Part shown: in pieces, positions 1-9,012 of the stretch
How the letters are laid out: every line of letters begins with the position of its first letter
Position numbering within the stretch: position 1 is the stretch's first letter
Origin: JAOZTV01 sp965371805
GTDB lineage: Bacteria; Acidobacteriota; Aminicenantia; UBA2199
Reading direction: 5' to 3'
Length of the DNA: 63,831 nt
Assembly: GCA_965371805.1 (NCBI GenBank)
Contig: CBDUZW010000021.1
Coordinates: 1 to 63,831 of the forward strand
The notes under the pieces: generated by a model
Databases searched by the model: none
Told to the model about the DNA's origin: nothing
What the model saw: only the letters and a program-made list of their open reading frames with translations
Made by a program: the position numbers and the translations under genes

Positions 1-29
1 AAAAAAAAAAAAAAGCAAAAAAAAAATAA

Positions 30-77
30 TTGACAAATTACAAAAAAGGAGTATAGTTGCTCATGACAACTGTTGTC
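30..77 (+). promoter_or_regulatory. Promoter and operator upstream of the MarR gene
   Basis: TTGACA at 30-35 and TATAGT at 52-57 are separated by 16 nt, which is a good sigma-70-type promoter. Just downstream, 65-77 reads GACAACTGTTGTC, a perfect 6-bp inverted repeat around a single central base. An operator placed between the promoter and a MarR gene usually means autoregulation; that role is inferred. Confidence 0.6.
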
Positions 78-99
78 GATTTTTGTTTAAGGGGGAAGC

Positions 100-507
100 T
101 TGGAAAATTTTATTGATTATATTGGAGTGATTAAGAATGAATGGGATGAATATTTAAAAGAGTCACTTATAAAATACAATATTACATATGGTGAGTTTAA
201 TGGAATTGAGGTATTAGATACTGAAGAGAAGTTAAGCAGCAATATTCTTGCCGGGAGGATGAATTTATCTCCATCAAGGGCGAGTAGGGTTATTGAAAAT
301 ATGGTAAAAAAGAAAGTTTTGATAAGGGATATCGATTGTACAGATAGACGTAAGTGCACAATTGAATTAACTGAAATGGGAGTTGAAATTAAGAACAAAA
401 TTGAAAAAATTAAATCTGGATTTTTTAATAAGATAATGAAGGTATTAGATCAGGATGAGATTAGTGAAATTAATAATACTTTAAAGAAAATAATTAAATC
501 CTTTTAA
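100..507 (+). CDS. MarR-family transcriptional regulator
   Basis: A 135-residue winged-helix DNA-binding protein. MarR proteins bind short palindromes as dimers and release them on ligand or oxidative signals. The recognition-helix region is NLSPSRASRVIENMVKKK (about 55-72), followed by a wing with RDIDCTDRRKCTIELTEMG, the D-x-R-R signature of the family. The start is TTG at 100, supported by a purine-rich AAGGGGGAAG at 89-98; no ATG lies nearby. It is followed after 8 nt by an alpha/beta hydrolase gene, so the two are probably co-transcribed and the hydrolase or its substrate may be what the regulator responds to. The palindrome at 65-77 is the likely operator. The family call is firm; the ligand is unknown. 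Confidence 0.88.
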   Translation: MENFIDYIGVIKNEWDEYLKESLIKYNITYGEFNGIEVLDTEEKLSSNILAGRMNLSPSRASRVIENMVKKKVLIRDIDCTDRRKCTIELTEMGVEIKNKIEKIKSGFFNKIMKVLDQDEISEINNTLKKIIKSF

Positions 508-515
508 AAAGGCTT

Positions 516-1460
516 ATGGAAGTTACTATAATGAAGAAAAGTGTTTTTTATTTTGATGGAGTGGAAAATCAGAGAAATTTTGTTAGAAAATGGGTTCCTG
601 AGAATTTAAAAGATGTTATAGGGGTAGTACAGATTGTTCATGGAATGGCAGAGCATAGTGAGAGATATAATGAGTTTGCAGAAAAATTAGTTTCAGAAGG
701 CTTTGCTGTTTTTGCTAATGATCATATTGGTCATGGGAAAACTGCAAATGAAATTGAAAAACTGGGTTATTTTGCTGATACAGATGGATGGCAAAAAGTT
801 GTTGATAATTTAAAAATCTTAACCAAGATGATTAAATCTGAATTTAGAGATTTACCTTTGTTTCTTCTTGGGCATAGTATGGGGTCTTTTTTATTGCGAA
901 CATTAATGATACAGGATAAGGGGAAGATTGATGGTGTGATACTCTCCGGGACAGCTGCCGATCCTGGAATACTTGGGATGGTAGGACTATTTTTAGTTAA
1001 AAATGAAATTAGAAGAAAAGGTAAAAAATGGAAAAGTAAGCTCATGACAAAATTATCTCTTGGTAGTTTTAACAAAGCATTTAAACCAGCTAAAACTGAG
1101 TTTGACTGGTTATCAAGAGACGAAAAAATTGTTAAAAAATACATTGATGATCCATATTGTGGAACAATCTTCACATCCGGCTTCTTTCTTGATATGTTAA
1201 ATGGAATAAAATATGTGAATAAAAAACAAAATATTGAGATGATTTCAAAAAACCTGCCGATATTATTTATTTCAGGCGAGAAGGATCCAGTTGGAAATAA
1301 TGGAAAAGGTGTGAGAAAGGTATACAATAATTTCAAAAAATCCAGGATTCAAAATGTTAACATTGATCTGTATCCTGAAGCAAGACATGAGATATTTAAT
1401 GAGATAAATAGAGATGATATTTATAAAAAAGTAATAAAATGGATAAAAAAGAATATTTAA
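516..1460 (+). CDS. Alpha/beta hydrolase, monoacylglycerol lipase/lysophospholipase type
   Basis: A 314-residue serine hydrolase of the Hydrolase_4 (monoglyceride lipase-like) family, expected to cleave acyl esters such as monoacylglycerols or lysophospholipids. The oxyanion region HGMAEHSERY (42-51) is the typical MGL signature. The nucleophile is Ser121 in GHSMGS, the acid is probably Asp257 in SGEKDPVG, and the base is His291 in EARHEIF. There is no signal peptide, so it is cytoplasmic. The ATG at 516 has an AAAAAGG just upstream; a second in-frame ATG at 531 has no ribosome binding site and is less likely. It sits 8 nt after the MarR gene and is probably in its regulon. The exact substrate cannot be read from sequence. 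Confidence 0.85.
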   Translation: MEVTIMKKSVFYFDGVENQRNFVRKWVPENLKDVIGVVQIVHGMAEHSERYNEFAEKLVSEGFAVFANDHIGHGKTANEIEKLGYFADTDGWQKVVDNLKILTKMIKSEFRDLPLFLLGHSMGSFLLRTLMIQDKGKIDGVILSGTAADPGILGMVGLFLVKNEIRRKGKKWKSKLMTKLSLGSFNKAFKPAKTEFDWLSRDEKIVKKYIDDPYCGTIFTSGFFLDMLNGIKYVNKKQNIEMISKNLPILFISGEKDPVGNNGKGVRKVYNNFKKSRIQNVNIDLYPEARHEIFNEINRDDIYKKVIKWIKKNI

Positions 1461-1472
1461 TCTATTAATTTC

Positions 1473-1500
1473 TTGACAAATACAGTAAAAATATTATAAT
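1473..1500 (+). promoter_or_regulatory. Consensus sigma-70 promoter for the PATAN gene
   Basis: TTGACA (1473-1478), a 16-nt spacer and TATAAT (1495-1500). Both hexamers are perfect consensus. An AGAGG ribosome binding site follows at 1516-1520 before the ATG at 1529. It is the strongest promoter noticed in the window. Confidence 0.8.
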
Positions 1501-1528
1501 AAGAGATAATTAAAAAGAGGAAATTTTA

Positions 1529-2068
1529 ATGGGATTACAAGGTTCTTTAGAGTCAATTAATTTAGCAGATATTATGCAATTGGTTTCAAACTCACAGAAG
1601 AGTGGAAGATTTGTCTTATCGAAGGGTGTTGAAAATAAAGGTTATATATACATAAAATCAGGTGAAATTTTTCACTCCGAGAGTGGTAATTATTCTGGAG
1701 AGGATGCTGTTTTTACACTTATAGCCTGGAGCAAAGGCGAGTTTGTTTTTGAAGAAGGTGAATTTGATGTAAAACAGACCATTACAAGATCAGTTACTTC
1801 TTTATTGATGGAAGCTGCAAGACGTATAGATGAATGGAATGTTCTAAGACGAAAAATTGGTTCAATAGAATCAATACCTGAATTCAATGATGTTGATAAA
1901 AAAGAAAGAAGAAAAATATCACTGACAACTCTCGAATGGTTAATAATTGCAAAAATAGATGGGCAGAAAAGTATAGAAGAAATCTCAAATGAAGCAGGTA
2001 TAAATATATATGATACATCAAGGATTTTATTTGGAATGATATCTGCCAAACTTTTAAAACTCAAATAA
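1529..2068 (+). CDS. PATAN (DUF4388) domain protein
   Basis: A 179-residue cytoplasmic protein. Residues 2-110 form a DUF4388/PATAN domain, opening with the family-typical GLQGSLESINLADIMQLV and followed by GRFVLSKG, GYIYIKSGEIFHSE and the GEDAVFTLIAWSKGEFVFEEG block. PATAN domains occur in response regulators and in proteins tied to motility and gliding, probably as protein-interaction modules. Residues 130-179 (TTLEWLIIAKIDGQKSIEE and on) resemble a small winged-helix-like segment often seen after PATAN. It stands alone with its own consensus promoter. A second PATAN copy is fused to a receiver and a Roadblock domain at 16050-17267. The partner is unknown. Confidence 0.85.
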   Translation: MGLQGSLESINLADIMQLVSNSQKSGRFVLSKGVENKGYIYIKSGEIFHSESGNYSGEDAVFTLIAWSKGEFVFEEGEFDVKQTITRSVTSLLMEAARRIDEWNVLRRKIGSIESIPEFNDVDKKERRKISLTTLEWLIIAKIDGQKSIEEISNEAGINIYDTSRILFGMISAKLLKLK

Positions 2069-2098
2069 TTTTTATCAAACTAATATAATATAATACAA

Positions 2099-3103
2099 TT
2101 ATTCTAAATTATCGGATTTATTGATCTTAATTAGTTTTTTAGTAAGATTAGATATTGTTTTTTCAATATTATCTATTTGTGAATATATATCTTTTAATTG
2201 TGTAATATCAACTCTTTCATCAATTAAGATATGTCCAAGATTTTTAAAGTTTTTGTTCATGTCAATTTTCTTTAATTTGAGGTCTGATTCCAGTTGTTTT
2301 TTCTCAGCTTCTAATTTCCTGATCTCTTCATCTTTTTGTTTTTTTAAAGCAATTATTTCATCTTTAATTGTATTTGTCTTTAAATTGAAATGACTGATTT
2401 TTGCGTTAAGCTCATGAACTCTTTTCTGTGCTGAGGGATTTTCAGATCTGAGATCTTCAATTTTATTTTTTATATTTAATATTTCATTTTTTAAATCATT
2501 ATTTTTATCATCAAGGATTCTTGTTTTTGTTTTTTTTTCATTTTCGGTAGAATAACCTGGTGGGTCTAAATCGATTTTTTTTTTTTCTTTATTATTTGCA
2601 GCTATATTTTTTTCTGTTTTTACAATTAGTTTTTTTTGTTCTTTGATTGTCTTGTCAACTGATTCAAACTCTTTTTCCAACTTTTTTAATTCTATCTCCA
2701 AAGGCTTTTTTTTATTATTATATTCGTTTAAGGTATTGTTTTTTTCATGTAGTGATTTTTCTTTATTTTCTTTTTGATCTTTAATCTGAAGTATATTTTG
2801 TTTCAAACTTTTATTCAGAAAGTCGTCTTCTATTTTTAAAGAATTCAACTTCAATATTATGTCATTATCTCTATCATTTTCCATTCCAGTCTTCCAATAA
2901 TTCTCTCCAAGTTTGGGAATCATTTTGTTTTTATTATCTATCGCACTTTTAAGTGCAGATTTAATCTTAGCAATTCTTATTTTTTTTTTTGCCCAACTGA
3001 ATATATTTTTTATAAAGTCTTTGACTCCATGGTCTCTTACTAGAATAAAGCTTAATAGTATTATAATTATTACAAATTGTACCCAGAAAACCCATCGTTC
3101 CAT
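2099..3103 (-). CDS. Membrane-anchored long coiled-coil protein
   Basis: 334 residues with no family I recognise. An N-terminal transmembrane helix (about 5-22, VFWVQFVIIIILLSFILV) is followed by a basic stretch and then an almost uninterrupted Lys/Glu/Asn-rich coiled coil from about 70 to 330. With only one membrane anchor it probably projects into the cytoplasm as a tether, scaffold or spacer. It lies 12 nt downstream of the small gene at 3116-3421, which also has one membrane helix and a charged body, so the pair may form one complex. Coiled-coil composition makes similarity searches misleading, so no function is assigned. Confidence 0.6.
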   Translation of the reverse strand: MERWVFWVQFVIIIILLSFILVRDHGVKDFIKNIFSWAKKKIRIAKIKSALKSAIDNKNKMIPKLGENYWKTGMENDRDNDIILKLNSLKIEDDFLNKSLKQNILQIKDQKENKEKSLHEKNNTLNEYNNKKKPLEIELKKLEKEFESVDKTIKEQKKLIVKTEKNIAANNKEKKKIDLDPPGYSTENEKKTKTRILDDKNNDLKNEILNIKNKIEDLRSENPSAQKRVHELNAKISHFNLKTNTIKDEIIALKKQKDEEIRKLEAEKKQLESDLKLKKIDMNKNFKNLGHILIDERVDITQLKDIYSQIDNIEKTISNLTKKLIKINKSDNLE

Positions 3104-3115
3104 CTTATTAATCTC

Positions 3116-3421
3116 CTAAATGTGTTTTTTAAAAAGTAAAATAATAATGGCTATTAAAGCTATCATTGCCCATTTGATCCTGTTAAGTTGTTTTTCCAGT
3201 AATTTTTTCTCATCGAGATAGTAAAGGTCATCAAAACCGACTTTTACAATAGTTTTTGACCTTATCATCTCATTTATTATTGAAAAATCCTCTCTTTCAA
3301 ATTCGTCTAATTTTATAGCAAGGTCAATATTAAAAGCACTGTTGTCATTGAAAACAGCTATTTTTTTTTTTTTTTGTCTATAGTTCCTAAAAAAGAAATT
3401 ATCAATAAAATTAATTCTCAT
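3116..3421 (-). CDS. Small protein with C-terminal membrane helix
   Basis: About 101 residues counted from the ATG at 3421; an upstream GTG at 3457 would add 12 residues but has no ribosome binding site. A perfect TATAAT on the minus strand (3433-3428) lies 6 nt before the ATG, so the mRNA is probably leaderless and the shorter form likelier. The body is charged (KLDEFEREDFSIINEMIRSK) and the C-terminus is a single membrane helix (WAMIALIAIIILLF) ending in KKHI, a tail-anchored arrangement. It precedes the coiled-coil membrane protein in a two-gene unit. I do not recognise the family. Confidence 0.5.
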   Translation of the reverse strand: MRINFIDNFFFRNYRQKKKKIAVFNDNSAFNIDLAIKLDEFEREDFSIINEMIRSKTIVKVGFDDLYYLDEKKLLEKQLNRIKWAMIALIAIIILLFKKHI

Positions 3422-3495
3422 ATATTTATTATAACCTAAAAATAAAACAATAAACACTAAATGAAAGAAAAAATTAATATATTTTGCGATATCAC

Positions 3496-3540
3496 TTGAC
3501 TTTTCGAGTGAAAATGAGTTAAATTAATACAGATAGGAGG
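3496..3540 (+). promoter_or_regulatory. Promoter and ribosome binding site of the receiver-repeat gene
   Basis: TTGACT (3496-3501) and TTAAAT (3519-3524) are spaced by 17 nt. A perfect AGGAGG at 3535-3540 precedes the ATG at 3545 by 4 nt, so translation should be strong. Confidence 0.55.
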
Positions 3541-3544
3541 AAAT

Positions 3545-5515
3545 ATGAATCAAAGAATTTTATTAGCTGATAGTAGTTACACAATAAGAAGGATTGTTGA
3601 ATTGTCATTTCAGGATATAGAAAATGTTGAATTATTTAGTTTTGAGAGTGGTAAAAATCTAAGAGAGAAGTTATTGGAGATCAATCCTCAAATAGTATTA
3701 ATTGATATAAAACTTCCTGAATTTAATGGATATGAAGCATGTAAATTCATAAACAATGAGCCTTCTTTAGTAAAGTCAAAGGTTCTGCTTATGAAAGGCG
3801 GCTTTGAACCTATTGATGAATATTTGCTAAAAGATTTAAATTATGAAGATATTATAACAAAACCATTTGATTCTAAACTTCTTGAAAGCCAGGTCATAAA
3901 AATGTTAGAGGATATTGGAACTACTGCTCCGGCACCTCCTCTTTCAATTCCGGAAGAATTAGATGTACCTTCATTTTCAGACAATATAGATGGTGAAGAT
4001 ATCTCAATTGAAACTACCCCGGGAACAGATTCATTTCCTGATGATTTACCTGACTTCAGCGATGGAGGAGGCAATAATAGCGAAGGTGATGGAATTAGTT
4101 TTTCTGATATTACTGCTGATATTGAAAAAGAAAATGAATCTTCTGAAATTGAAGAAACTGTTTCTAATGATGAATCCTCATCTATGGACGATCAAGATAA
4201 TGATATGAGTTTCAAAGATGCTGTTGCTGAAATTGAAACACCTGAAATTCTGTCTGAAAATGAGTTAGATGAGAGTGAGGGATCAATAATTGATGAGGTA
4301 GAGCCTTCCGAAGAAATAACACAAGGTGCTTATGAAGAGCAGAATGATACTTTATTAAGCGATCCGGAAGATGAAATTTCGAATCCATTTAAAGATGAGT
4401 CTGGAGTAAAAAGTGAAGAAATATCTTTAGGGACAGATGAGCATAATCTAAAAGAAGAGATTAAAATGCATGAAGATGAAATGGGCATGGATTCTCTAAC
4501 TATTGAGGAAATGAAAATTAAATCTGATATAGAAAATAGAAATAAAGGCCTCGATGATGAAGAAAGCGAATATGGGACGGATTCATTTGGAGGACTTGAT
4601 AGTAAACCTAGTTTTAGTAATATTTCATTCAATGAAGAAGACAAGGAAGTTGAAAAATCGGTTGAAGATGAAGAACAAAAAGTTGAACCTGGTGTTGATG
4701 AAAAAATCGATCCATCAATATTTGAAGCCGCAGATGGGATTTTAAATGATGATATAGATATGCTTAATGATGGTACAGAATTAGAAGAAGAATCTTTGAG
4801 TGATATGGATATTTCAATTACTGATGATCCTTCTGATAGTGGAAACTTAAGTGAATTTTTTGCATCTGAAGAGAAAGAATCCCTAAGTGAGCCAGCTCCA
4901 GCTCCAGACGAAGTGGATGAACCTGTTGTTAAATCGATAGTTGGAGATGAAGAAAGTGATGAATCAAATCTAAACTTACCAGAATTCGGAGAAATTGAGG
5001 AAGAAATATCTTCTTATTCAGTATCGGAAGAGCCAGAAATTGAAAAGGAAATTTCAATTGATGGAAAAATCGAGGAACCTGTAATTGAAGAAGAAATATC
5101 TTCAGTTTCAGTACCGGAAGAGCCGAAAATTGAACAGGAAGTCTCGAATGAGGAAAAGATTGAAGAACCCGTAATTGAGGAAGAAATATCTTCATTTTCA
5201 GTACCGGAAGAGCCGGAAATTGAGCAGGTAGTCTCGTATGAAGAAAAGATTGAAGAGCCTGTACCTGTAATTGAAGAGAAAATAGAAGAGCCAAAAATTG
5301 AATCAGTGCCGACTGAAGAAGTTTCAGAGAGTGTTATTGATAATGCGGCAACTCCAAGTTCTGAAGATATGGGAAAAATAATGGAGCGCGTTGAGGATAA
5401 ACTTACTGTTTCTATTAAAGAAATCTTATGGGATGTAATTCCTCCATTAGCTGAAAGGATAATACAAGAAGAGATTACTGCATTAAAAGCTGAGATAGAT
5501 AATAAAGATATTTAA
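3545..5515 (+). CDS. Receiver domain fused to a long acidic repeat tail
   Basis: 656 residues. Residues 1-120 are a CheY-like receiver with the phospho-acceptor Asp54 in LIDIKLPEFNGYE and Lys106 in ITKPFD; the acidic pocket is reduced to one Asp (Asp9). Residues 125-600 are very acidic and low in complexity, and include three tandem 30-residue repeats (485-574) of the type EEEISSxSVPEEPxIEQ. The last 40 residues hold a conserved-looking amphipathic end (ILWDVIPPLAERIIQEEI), similar to the C-terminal helices of several delta-proteobacterial receiver proteins and faintly to the oligomerising end of PopZ. No DNA-binding or enzyme domain is present, so it is probably a phosphorylation-controlled scaffold, perhaps polar. 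The localisation idea is inference. Confidence 0.75.
   Translation: MNQRILLADSSYTIRRIVELSFQDIENVELFSFESGKNLREKLLEINPQIVLIDIKLPEFNGYEACKFINNEPSLVKSKVLLMKGGFEPIDEYLLKDLNYEDIITKPFDSKLLESQVIKMLEDIGTTAPAPPLSIPEELDVPSFSDNIDGEDISIETTPGTDSFPDDLPDFSDGGGNNSEGDGISFSDITADIEKENESSEIEETVSNDESSSMDDQDNDMSFKDAVAEIETPEILSENELDESEGSIIDEVEPSEEITQGAYEEQNDTLLSDPEDEISNPFKDESGVKSEEISLGTDEHNLKEEIKMHEDEMGMDSLTIEEMKIKSDIENRNKGLDDEESEYGTDSFGGLDSKPSFSNISFNEEDKEVEKSVEDEEQKVEPGVDEKIDPSIFEAADGILNDDIDMLNDGTELEEESLSDMDISITDDPSDSGNLSEFFASEEKESLSEPAPAPDEVDEPVVKSIVGDEESDESNLNLPEFGEIEEEISSYSVSEEPEIEKEISIDGKIEEPVIEEEISSVSVPEEPKIEQEVSNEEKIEEPVIEEEISSFSVPEEPEIEQVVSYEEKIEEPVPVIEEKIEEPKIESVPTEEVSESVIDNAATPSSEDMGKIMERVEDKLTVSIKEILWDVIPPLAERIIQEEITALKAEIDNKDI
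4997..5266 (+). repeat. Three in-frame 90-bp tandem repeats
   Basis: Units begin at 4997, 5087 and 5177, each exactly 90 bp, and encode 30-residue repeats starting EEEISS. The copies are very similar at DNA level, so they arose recently by slippage or unequal exchange and are likely to vary in number among strains. Confidence 0.85.
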
Positions 5516-5591
5516 TTGTTCTGAAACTTTTATTGGAAATTATTTTTTCAATAAAAGTTTATTTTAAATCGAAAATATTGGAGAAAATTTA

Positions 5592-8249
5592 GTGGAAGAA
5601 AAAGATAATAATATTGTTTTAGAAAAGGGTTATGATCATATAAAAACTGAAAATGAGTGGTATGATACCTGGGTTGAAAAAAAGTTATTTGAACCGGAAA
5701 AGGATTCTAAAAAACCGTCATTTTCAATGATACTGCCTCCTGCAAATGTAACTGGTGTACTTCATATGGGGCATGCTCTAACATTTTCTATTCCAGACAT
5801 AATTAATAGACGCAAAAAAATGCAGGGATATAATGTTCTCTGGTTGCCTGGTGTTGATCACGCCGGCATTGCGACGCAAATGGTTGTAGAAAGGAATTTA
5901 ATAAAGGAACAGGGACTTTCAAAAGAGGACCTCGGAAGAGAAGAATTTCTAAATGAAGTCTGGGATTGGAAAAACAAATCTGAAAAGACTATCGTTACTC
6001 AATTAAAAAAACTTGGATTATCATTAGATTGGAGCCGAATGAAGTTTACATTAAGCGAAGAGATGCAACATGTCGTTGCAAAAACTTTCGTATCTCTTTA
6101 TAAAGAAGGTAAAATTTATCAAGGCATTTATATGGTAAATAGATGTCCTTCCTGTAGTACGGTTTTATCAGATCTTGAGGTAGAGCATAAAGAACTTAAG
6201 GGTTCATTAACATATATTAAATACCCTGTTTCTGACAAAGGTGGAGCAAATAAAAAATTAAAATTTATAGTTGTCGCTACAACAAGACCGGAGACCATGC
6301 TTGGTGATATGGCAATTGCAGTTCATCCTGATGATCCGAAATATAAAGATATAATTGGGAAAGAAGTATTGATACCTTTAACGGATAGAACAATTCCAGT
6401 TATTGCAGATGAGCATGTTGAAAAAGAATTTGGAACCGGTGCAGTAAAAGTCACACCTTCTCATGACCCGAATGATTATGAGATAGCCCTAAGGCATAAC
6501 TTGAGGCAAATGGTAATAATAAATGAAAAAGCTGTTATGGTTGGGAATATTCCAGAAAAATATAAAGGTTTAGATAGATTTATCTGTAGAAAAGCTCTTG
6601 TAAAAGACCTGAGTGAAAATAATTTCATCGAAAAGGTTGAAGAATATACTCATAATGTTGGGCATTGTCAAAGATGTGAAACTATTATTGAACCCAATAT
6701 ATCAAAACAATGGTTCCTTAAAACTAAGGAAATTGCAAAGCCTGCTATTGAAGTTGTAGAAAAAAAAGAAATAAAATTTATTCCTGAAAAGTGGGAAAAG
6801 GTATATTTCAACTGGATGTATAATATACAGGACTGGTGTATTTCCCGACAATTATGGTGGGGGCATAGGATTCCTGCCTATGTATGTCAGGATTGCGGTT
6901 TATTAATGGTTGAGATTGAACATCCCGGCAAATGTTCGAAGTGTGATTCAGCTAAACTTATACAGGATCCTGATGTATTGGATACATGGTTCTCCTCAGC
7001 ATTATGGCCATTTTCAACTTTAGGCTGGGATAATGATAGTGATGATTTTAAAACATTTTATCCAACTTCAATTATGGCAACTGGTTTTGATATCATTTTT
7101 TTCTGGGTTGCAAGAATGGTTATGATGGGTATTCATTTTGGGAAAGATATTCCATTTAAAGAGGTCTTTATTAATGGTCTTATAAGAGATGATAAGGGCC
7201 AAAAAATGAGTAAAACAAAAAACAATGTAATTGATCCTCTTAATATTATTGATGAGTATGGAGCAGATGCCTTGAGATTTACTCTTGCAATTCAAGCTGT
7301 ACCCGGAATGGATATTGCATTATCTATTAGCCGCATAAAAGGTTATAAAGGATTTCTAAATAAAATCTGGAATGCCTCAAGATATATCTTAATGAACTTG
7401 AAAGGTGATGAAACAGATAATTACGAAATATCTGATATTTCAAATACAGATAAATGGATACTTCATTCTATGAATAAAACTATTGAAAAAGTAAATAAAC
7501 TCATAGATGATTACCGGATAAATGATGCTGCAGATAGTCTATACCATTTTTTCTGGCATGAATATTGTGACTGGTATCTTGAATTTTCTAAGAATGATAT
7601 AAATAATGTTGGAACACGAAGTGTAGTTCTTTACTCATTAAAAACAATGATTAAATTGATGCATCCTTTTATTCCGTATATCACAGAAGAAATATATAAT
7701 AAAGTAGGTGATGGGAAAGAACTGTTATTACAAACCGAATATCCTGAATTCAAGGCGAAATTGGTCTTTTTAGACGAGTATCGTAATATTGAATTATTAA
7801 AAAAAATAATTATGGAAACAAGAAAGACAAGAACTGAAAATGGTTTAGATCCAAATTTAAGAATCAATACCTTCTTAAGATATGGTATTGAAAAAGAAAA
7901 GGAGGTAATTGAACCATTATTACCATATTTTAATTTTTTAACTAAGGCAGCTGAAACGAAAATTGTAAGCAATTTTGAATCATTACCAAAAGGATTTCGC
8001 GGTGTTAGTCAAAATTGGGAGATATTACTTCCAATTGATAATGTTGATAATTTGAAAAATGAAATAAACAGGTTATCTAAAGAGTTGATAAAATTGGATT
8101 CAATAATAGAAAGAAATGAAAGCAAACTATCTAATGAAGGTTTTGTCAGTAAAGCACCGGAGAGTGTTATCCTTAAGTTTAAAACTACTTTACAGGAATC
8201 TATTGAAAAGAAAAATAAGATAAAGAATACAATAGGCGACCTATCCTGA
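5592..8249 (+). CDS. valS: Valyl-tRNA synthetase
   Basis: 885 residues, the usual length for bacterial ValRS. It charges tRNA-Val with valine using ATP. The class I HIGH motif appears in PPANVTGVLHMGHAL (about 50-64) and KMSKS as GQKMSKTKNN. The editing (CP1) domain has TTRPETMLGD and the Asp-containing GTGAVKVTPSHDPNDYE. Two Cys4-like zinc knuckles are visible (CPSC near 182, and CQDCG with CSKC near 435-457). The C-terminal coiled-coil arm (LKNEINRLSKELIKLDS and on) is complete. The start is GTG at 5592 with GGAG at 5580-5583; no better ATG exists. birA and upp follow closely in the same orientation. Confidence 0.97.
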   Translation: MEEKDNNIVLEKGYDHIKTENEWYDTWVEKKLFEPEKDSKKPSFSMILPPANVTGVLHMGHALTFSIPDIINRRKKMQGYNVLWLPGVDHAGIATQMVVERNLIKEQGLSKEDLGREEFLNEVWDWKNKSEKTIVTQLKKLGLSLDWSRMKFTLSEEMQHVVAKTFVSLYKEGKIYQGIYMVNRCPSCSTVLSDLEVEHKELKGSLTYIKYPVSDKGGANKKLKFIVVATTRPETMLGDMAIAVHPDDPKYKDIIGKEVLIPLTDRTIPVIADEHVEKEFGTGAVKVTPSHDPNDYEIALRHNLRQMVIINEKAVMVGNIPEKYKGLDRFICRKALVKDLSENNFIEKVEEYTHNVGHCQRCETIIEPNISKQWFLKTKEIAKPAIEVVEKKEIKFIPEKWEKVYFNWMYNIQDWCISRQLWWGHRIPAYVCQDCGLLMVEIEHPGKCSKCDSAKLIQDPDVLDTWFSSALWPFSTLGWDNDSDDFKTFYPTSIMATGFDIIFFWVARMVMMGIHFGKDIPFKEVFINGLIRDDKGQKMSKTKNNVIDPLNIIDEYGADALRFTLAIQAVPGMDIALSISRIKGYKGFLNKIWNASRYILMNLKGDETDNYEISDISNTDKWILHSMNKTIEKVNKLIDDYRINDAADSLYHFFWHEYCDWYLEFSKNDINNVGTRSVVLYSLKTMIKLMHPFIPYITEEIYNKVGDGKELLLQTEYPEFKAKLVFLDEYRNIELLKKIIMETRKTRTENGLDPNLRINTFLRYGIEKEKEVIEPLLPYFNFLTKAAETKIVSNFESLPKGFRGVSQNWEILLPIDNVDNLKNEINRLSKELIKLDSIIERNESKLSNEGFVSKAPESVILKFKTTLQESIEKKNKIKNTIGDLS

Positions 8250-8259
8250 CTTAACTAAA

Positions 8260-9003
8260 TTGAACATAATAAATTTGGATGAAACAGATTCAACAAACAA
8301 CTTTATAAAATTAAACCACGAGAAATTAAAGAAAGATTATCCCTTAGCTGTGTTTGCAGAGAGTCAATTGTCAGGACGTGGCAGGGAAGATAGAAAATGG
8401 TATTCTTTAAAGAATAAGGGGATTTATTGCTCAATTGGTATAGATATAAAAAGCATAAAAAACTTGAATTTTTTATCTCTTGCAGTTGGAGTGGCAATTT
8501 CTGAGTTTTTGACTTCAATAACAGAAGTACAATACACTATTAAATGGCCAAATGATATTTTATTTAAAAACAAAAAAATAGCTGGTATATTGATTGAGAA
8601 TATCATAATTGATACTAAAATATCTTCTGTTATTGGAATAGGATTAAATGTTAATAATGACTTGAATGATTTTCCGGATGAATTACAAGATAAAGTAACA
8701 TCACTAAAAATAATAAAAGCGAAACAATTTGATTTACCTTTAATGAGATCTGAACTATTAAGATATGTATTTAAATGGCTTAGTATATTGGAAGCAAATG
8801 AAAATGAAAGAATATCACAAAATTTTAATGAATTAAGCAGAGATTTAATTGATAAAAAGATCAGTTTTCATTATAATAAGAAAGTAATAAAAGGGGTTTA
8901 TAAAGGAATAGGAAAAAATGGCGGAATAATTTTAGAAGATTCGAAAAAAAAAAAAAAGACTTTTTTTTCAGGAGAAATTGTTTCAACTAAAAATGAATAT
9001 TAG
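8260..9003 (+). CDS. birA: Biotin--[acetyl-CoA-carboxylase] ligase
   Basis: 247 residues. It activates biotin with ATP and attaches it to the biotin carboxyl carrier protein. Motifs are DSTN near the start, SGRGREDRKWYS (biotinyl-AMP loop, GRGR), KWPNDI, KIAGILIE and GIGLNVN, with a C-terminal SH3-like lobe (KGVYKGIGKNGGIILED). There is no N-terminal winged helix, so this is the short, non-repressor class II-free type. The likely start is TTG at 8260, 10 nt after the valS stop, with no clear ribosome binding site; translational coupling to valS is plausible. A 10-A run at 8945-8955 lies inside the gene. Confidence 0.93.
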   Translation: MNIINLDETDSTNNFIKLNHEKLKKDYPLAVFAESQLSGRGREDRKWYSLKNKGIYCSIGIDIKSIKNLNFLSLAVGVAISEFLTSITEVQYTIKWPNDILFKNKKIAGILIENIIIDTKISSVIGIGLNVNNDLNDFPDELQDKVTSLKIIKAKQFDLPLMRSELLRYVFKWLSILEANENERISQNFNELSRDLIDKKISFHYNKKVIKGVYKGIGKNGGIILEDSKKKKKTFFSGEIVSTKNEY

Positions 9004-9012
9004 GAGAATAAT

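Noticed and set aside
1..29. A-rich start of the window as a feature
   Set aside because: Probably only the window edge; no signal.
4997..5266. Regular 90-bp repeats considered as a CRISPR or phage array
   Set aside because: They are in frame, have no spacers and encode protein repeats.
4929..5294. 121-codon minus-strand ORF rich in Leu/Phe/Gln opposite the acidic repeats
   Set aside because: It is the reverse complement of the tandem repeats and takes its composition from them; no ribosome binding site.
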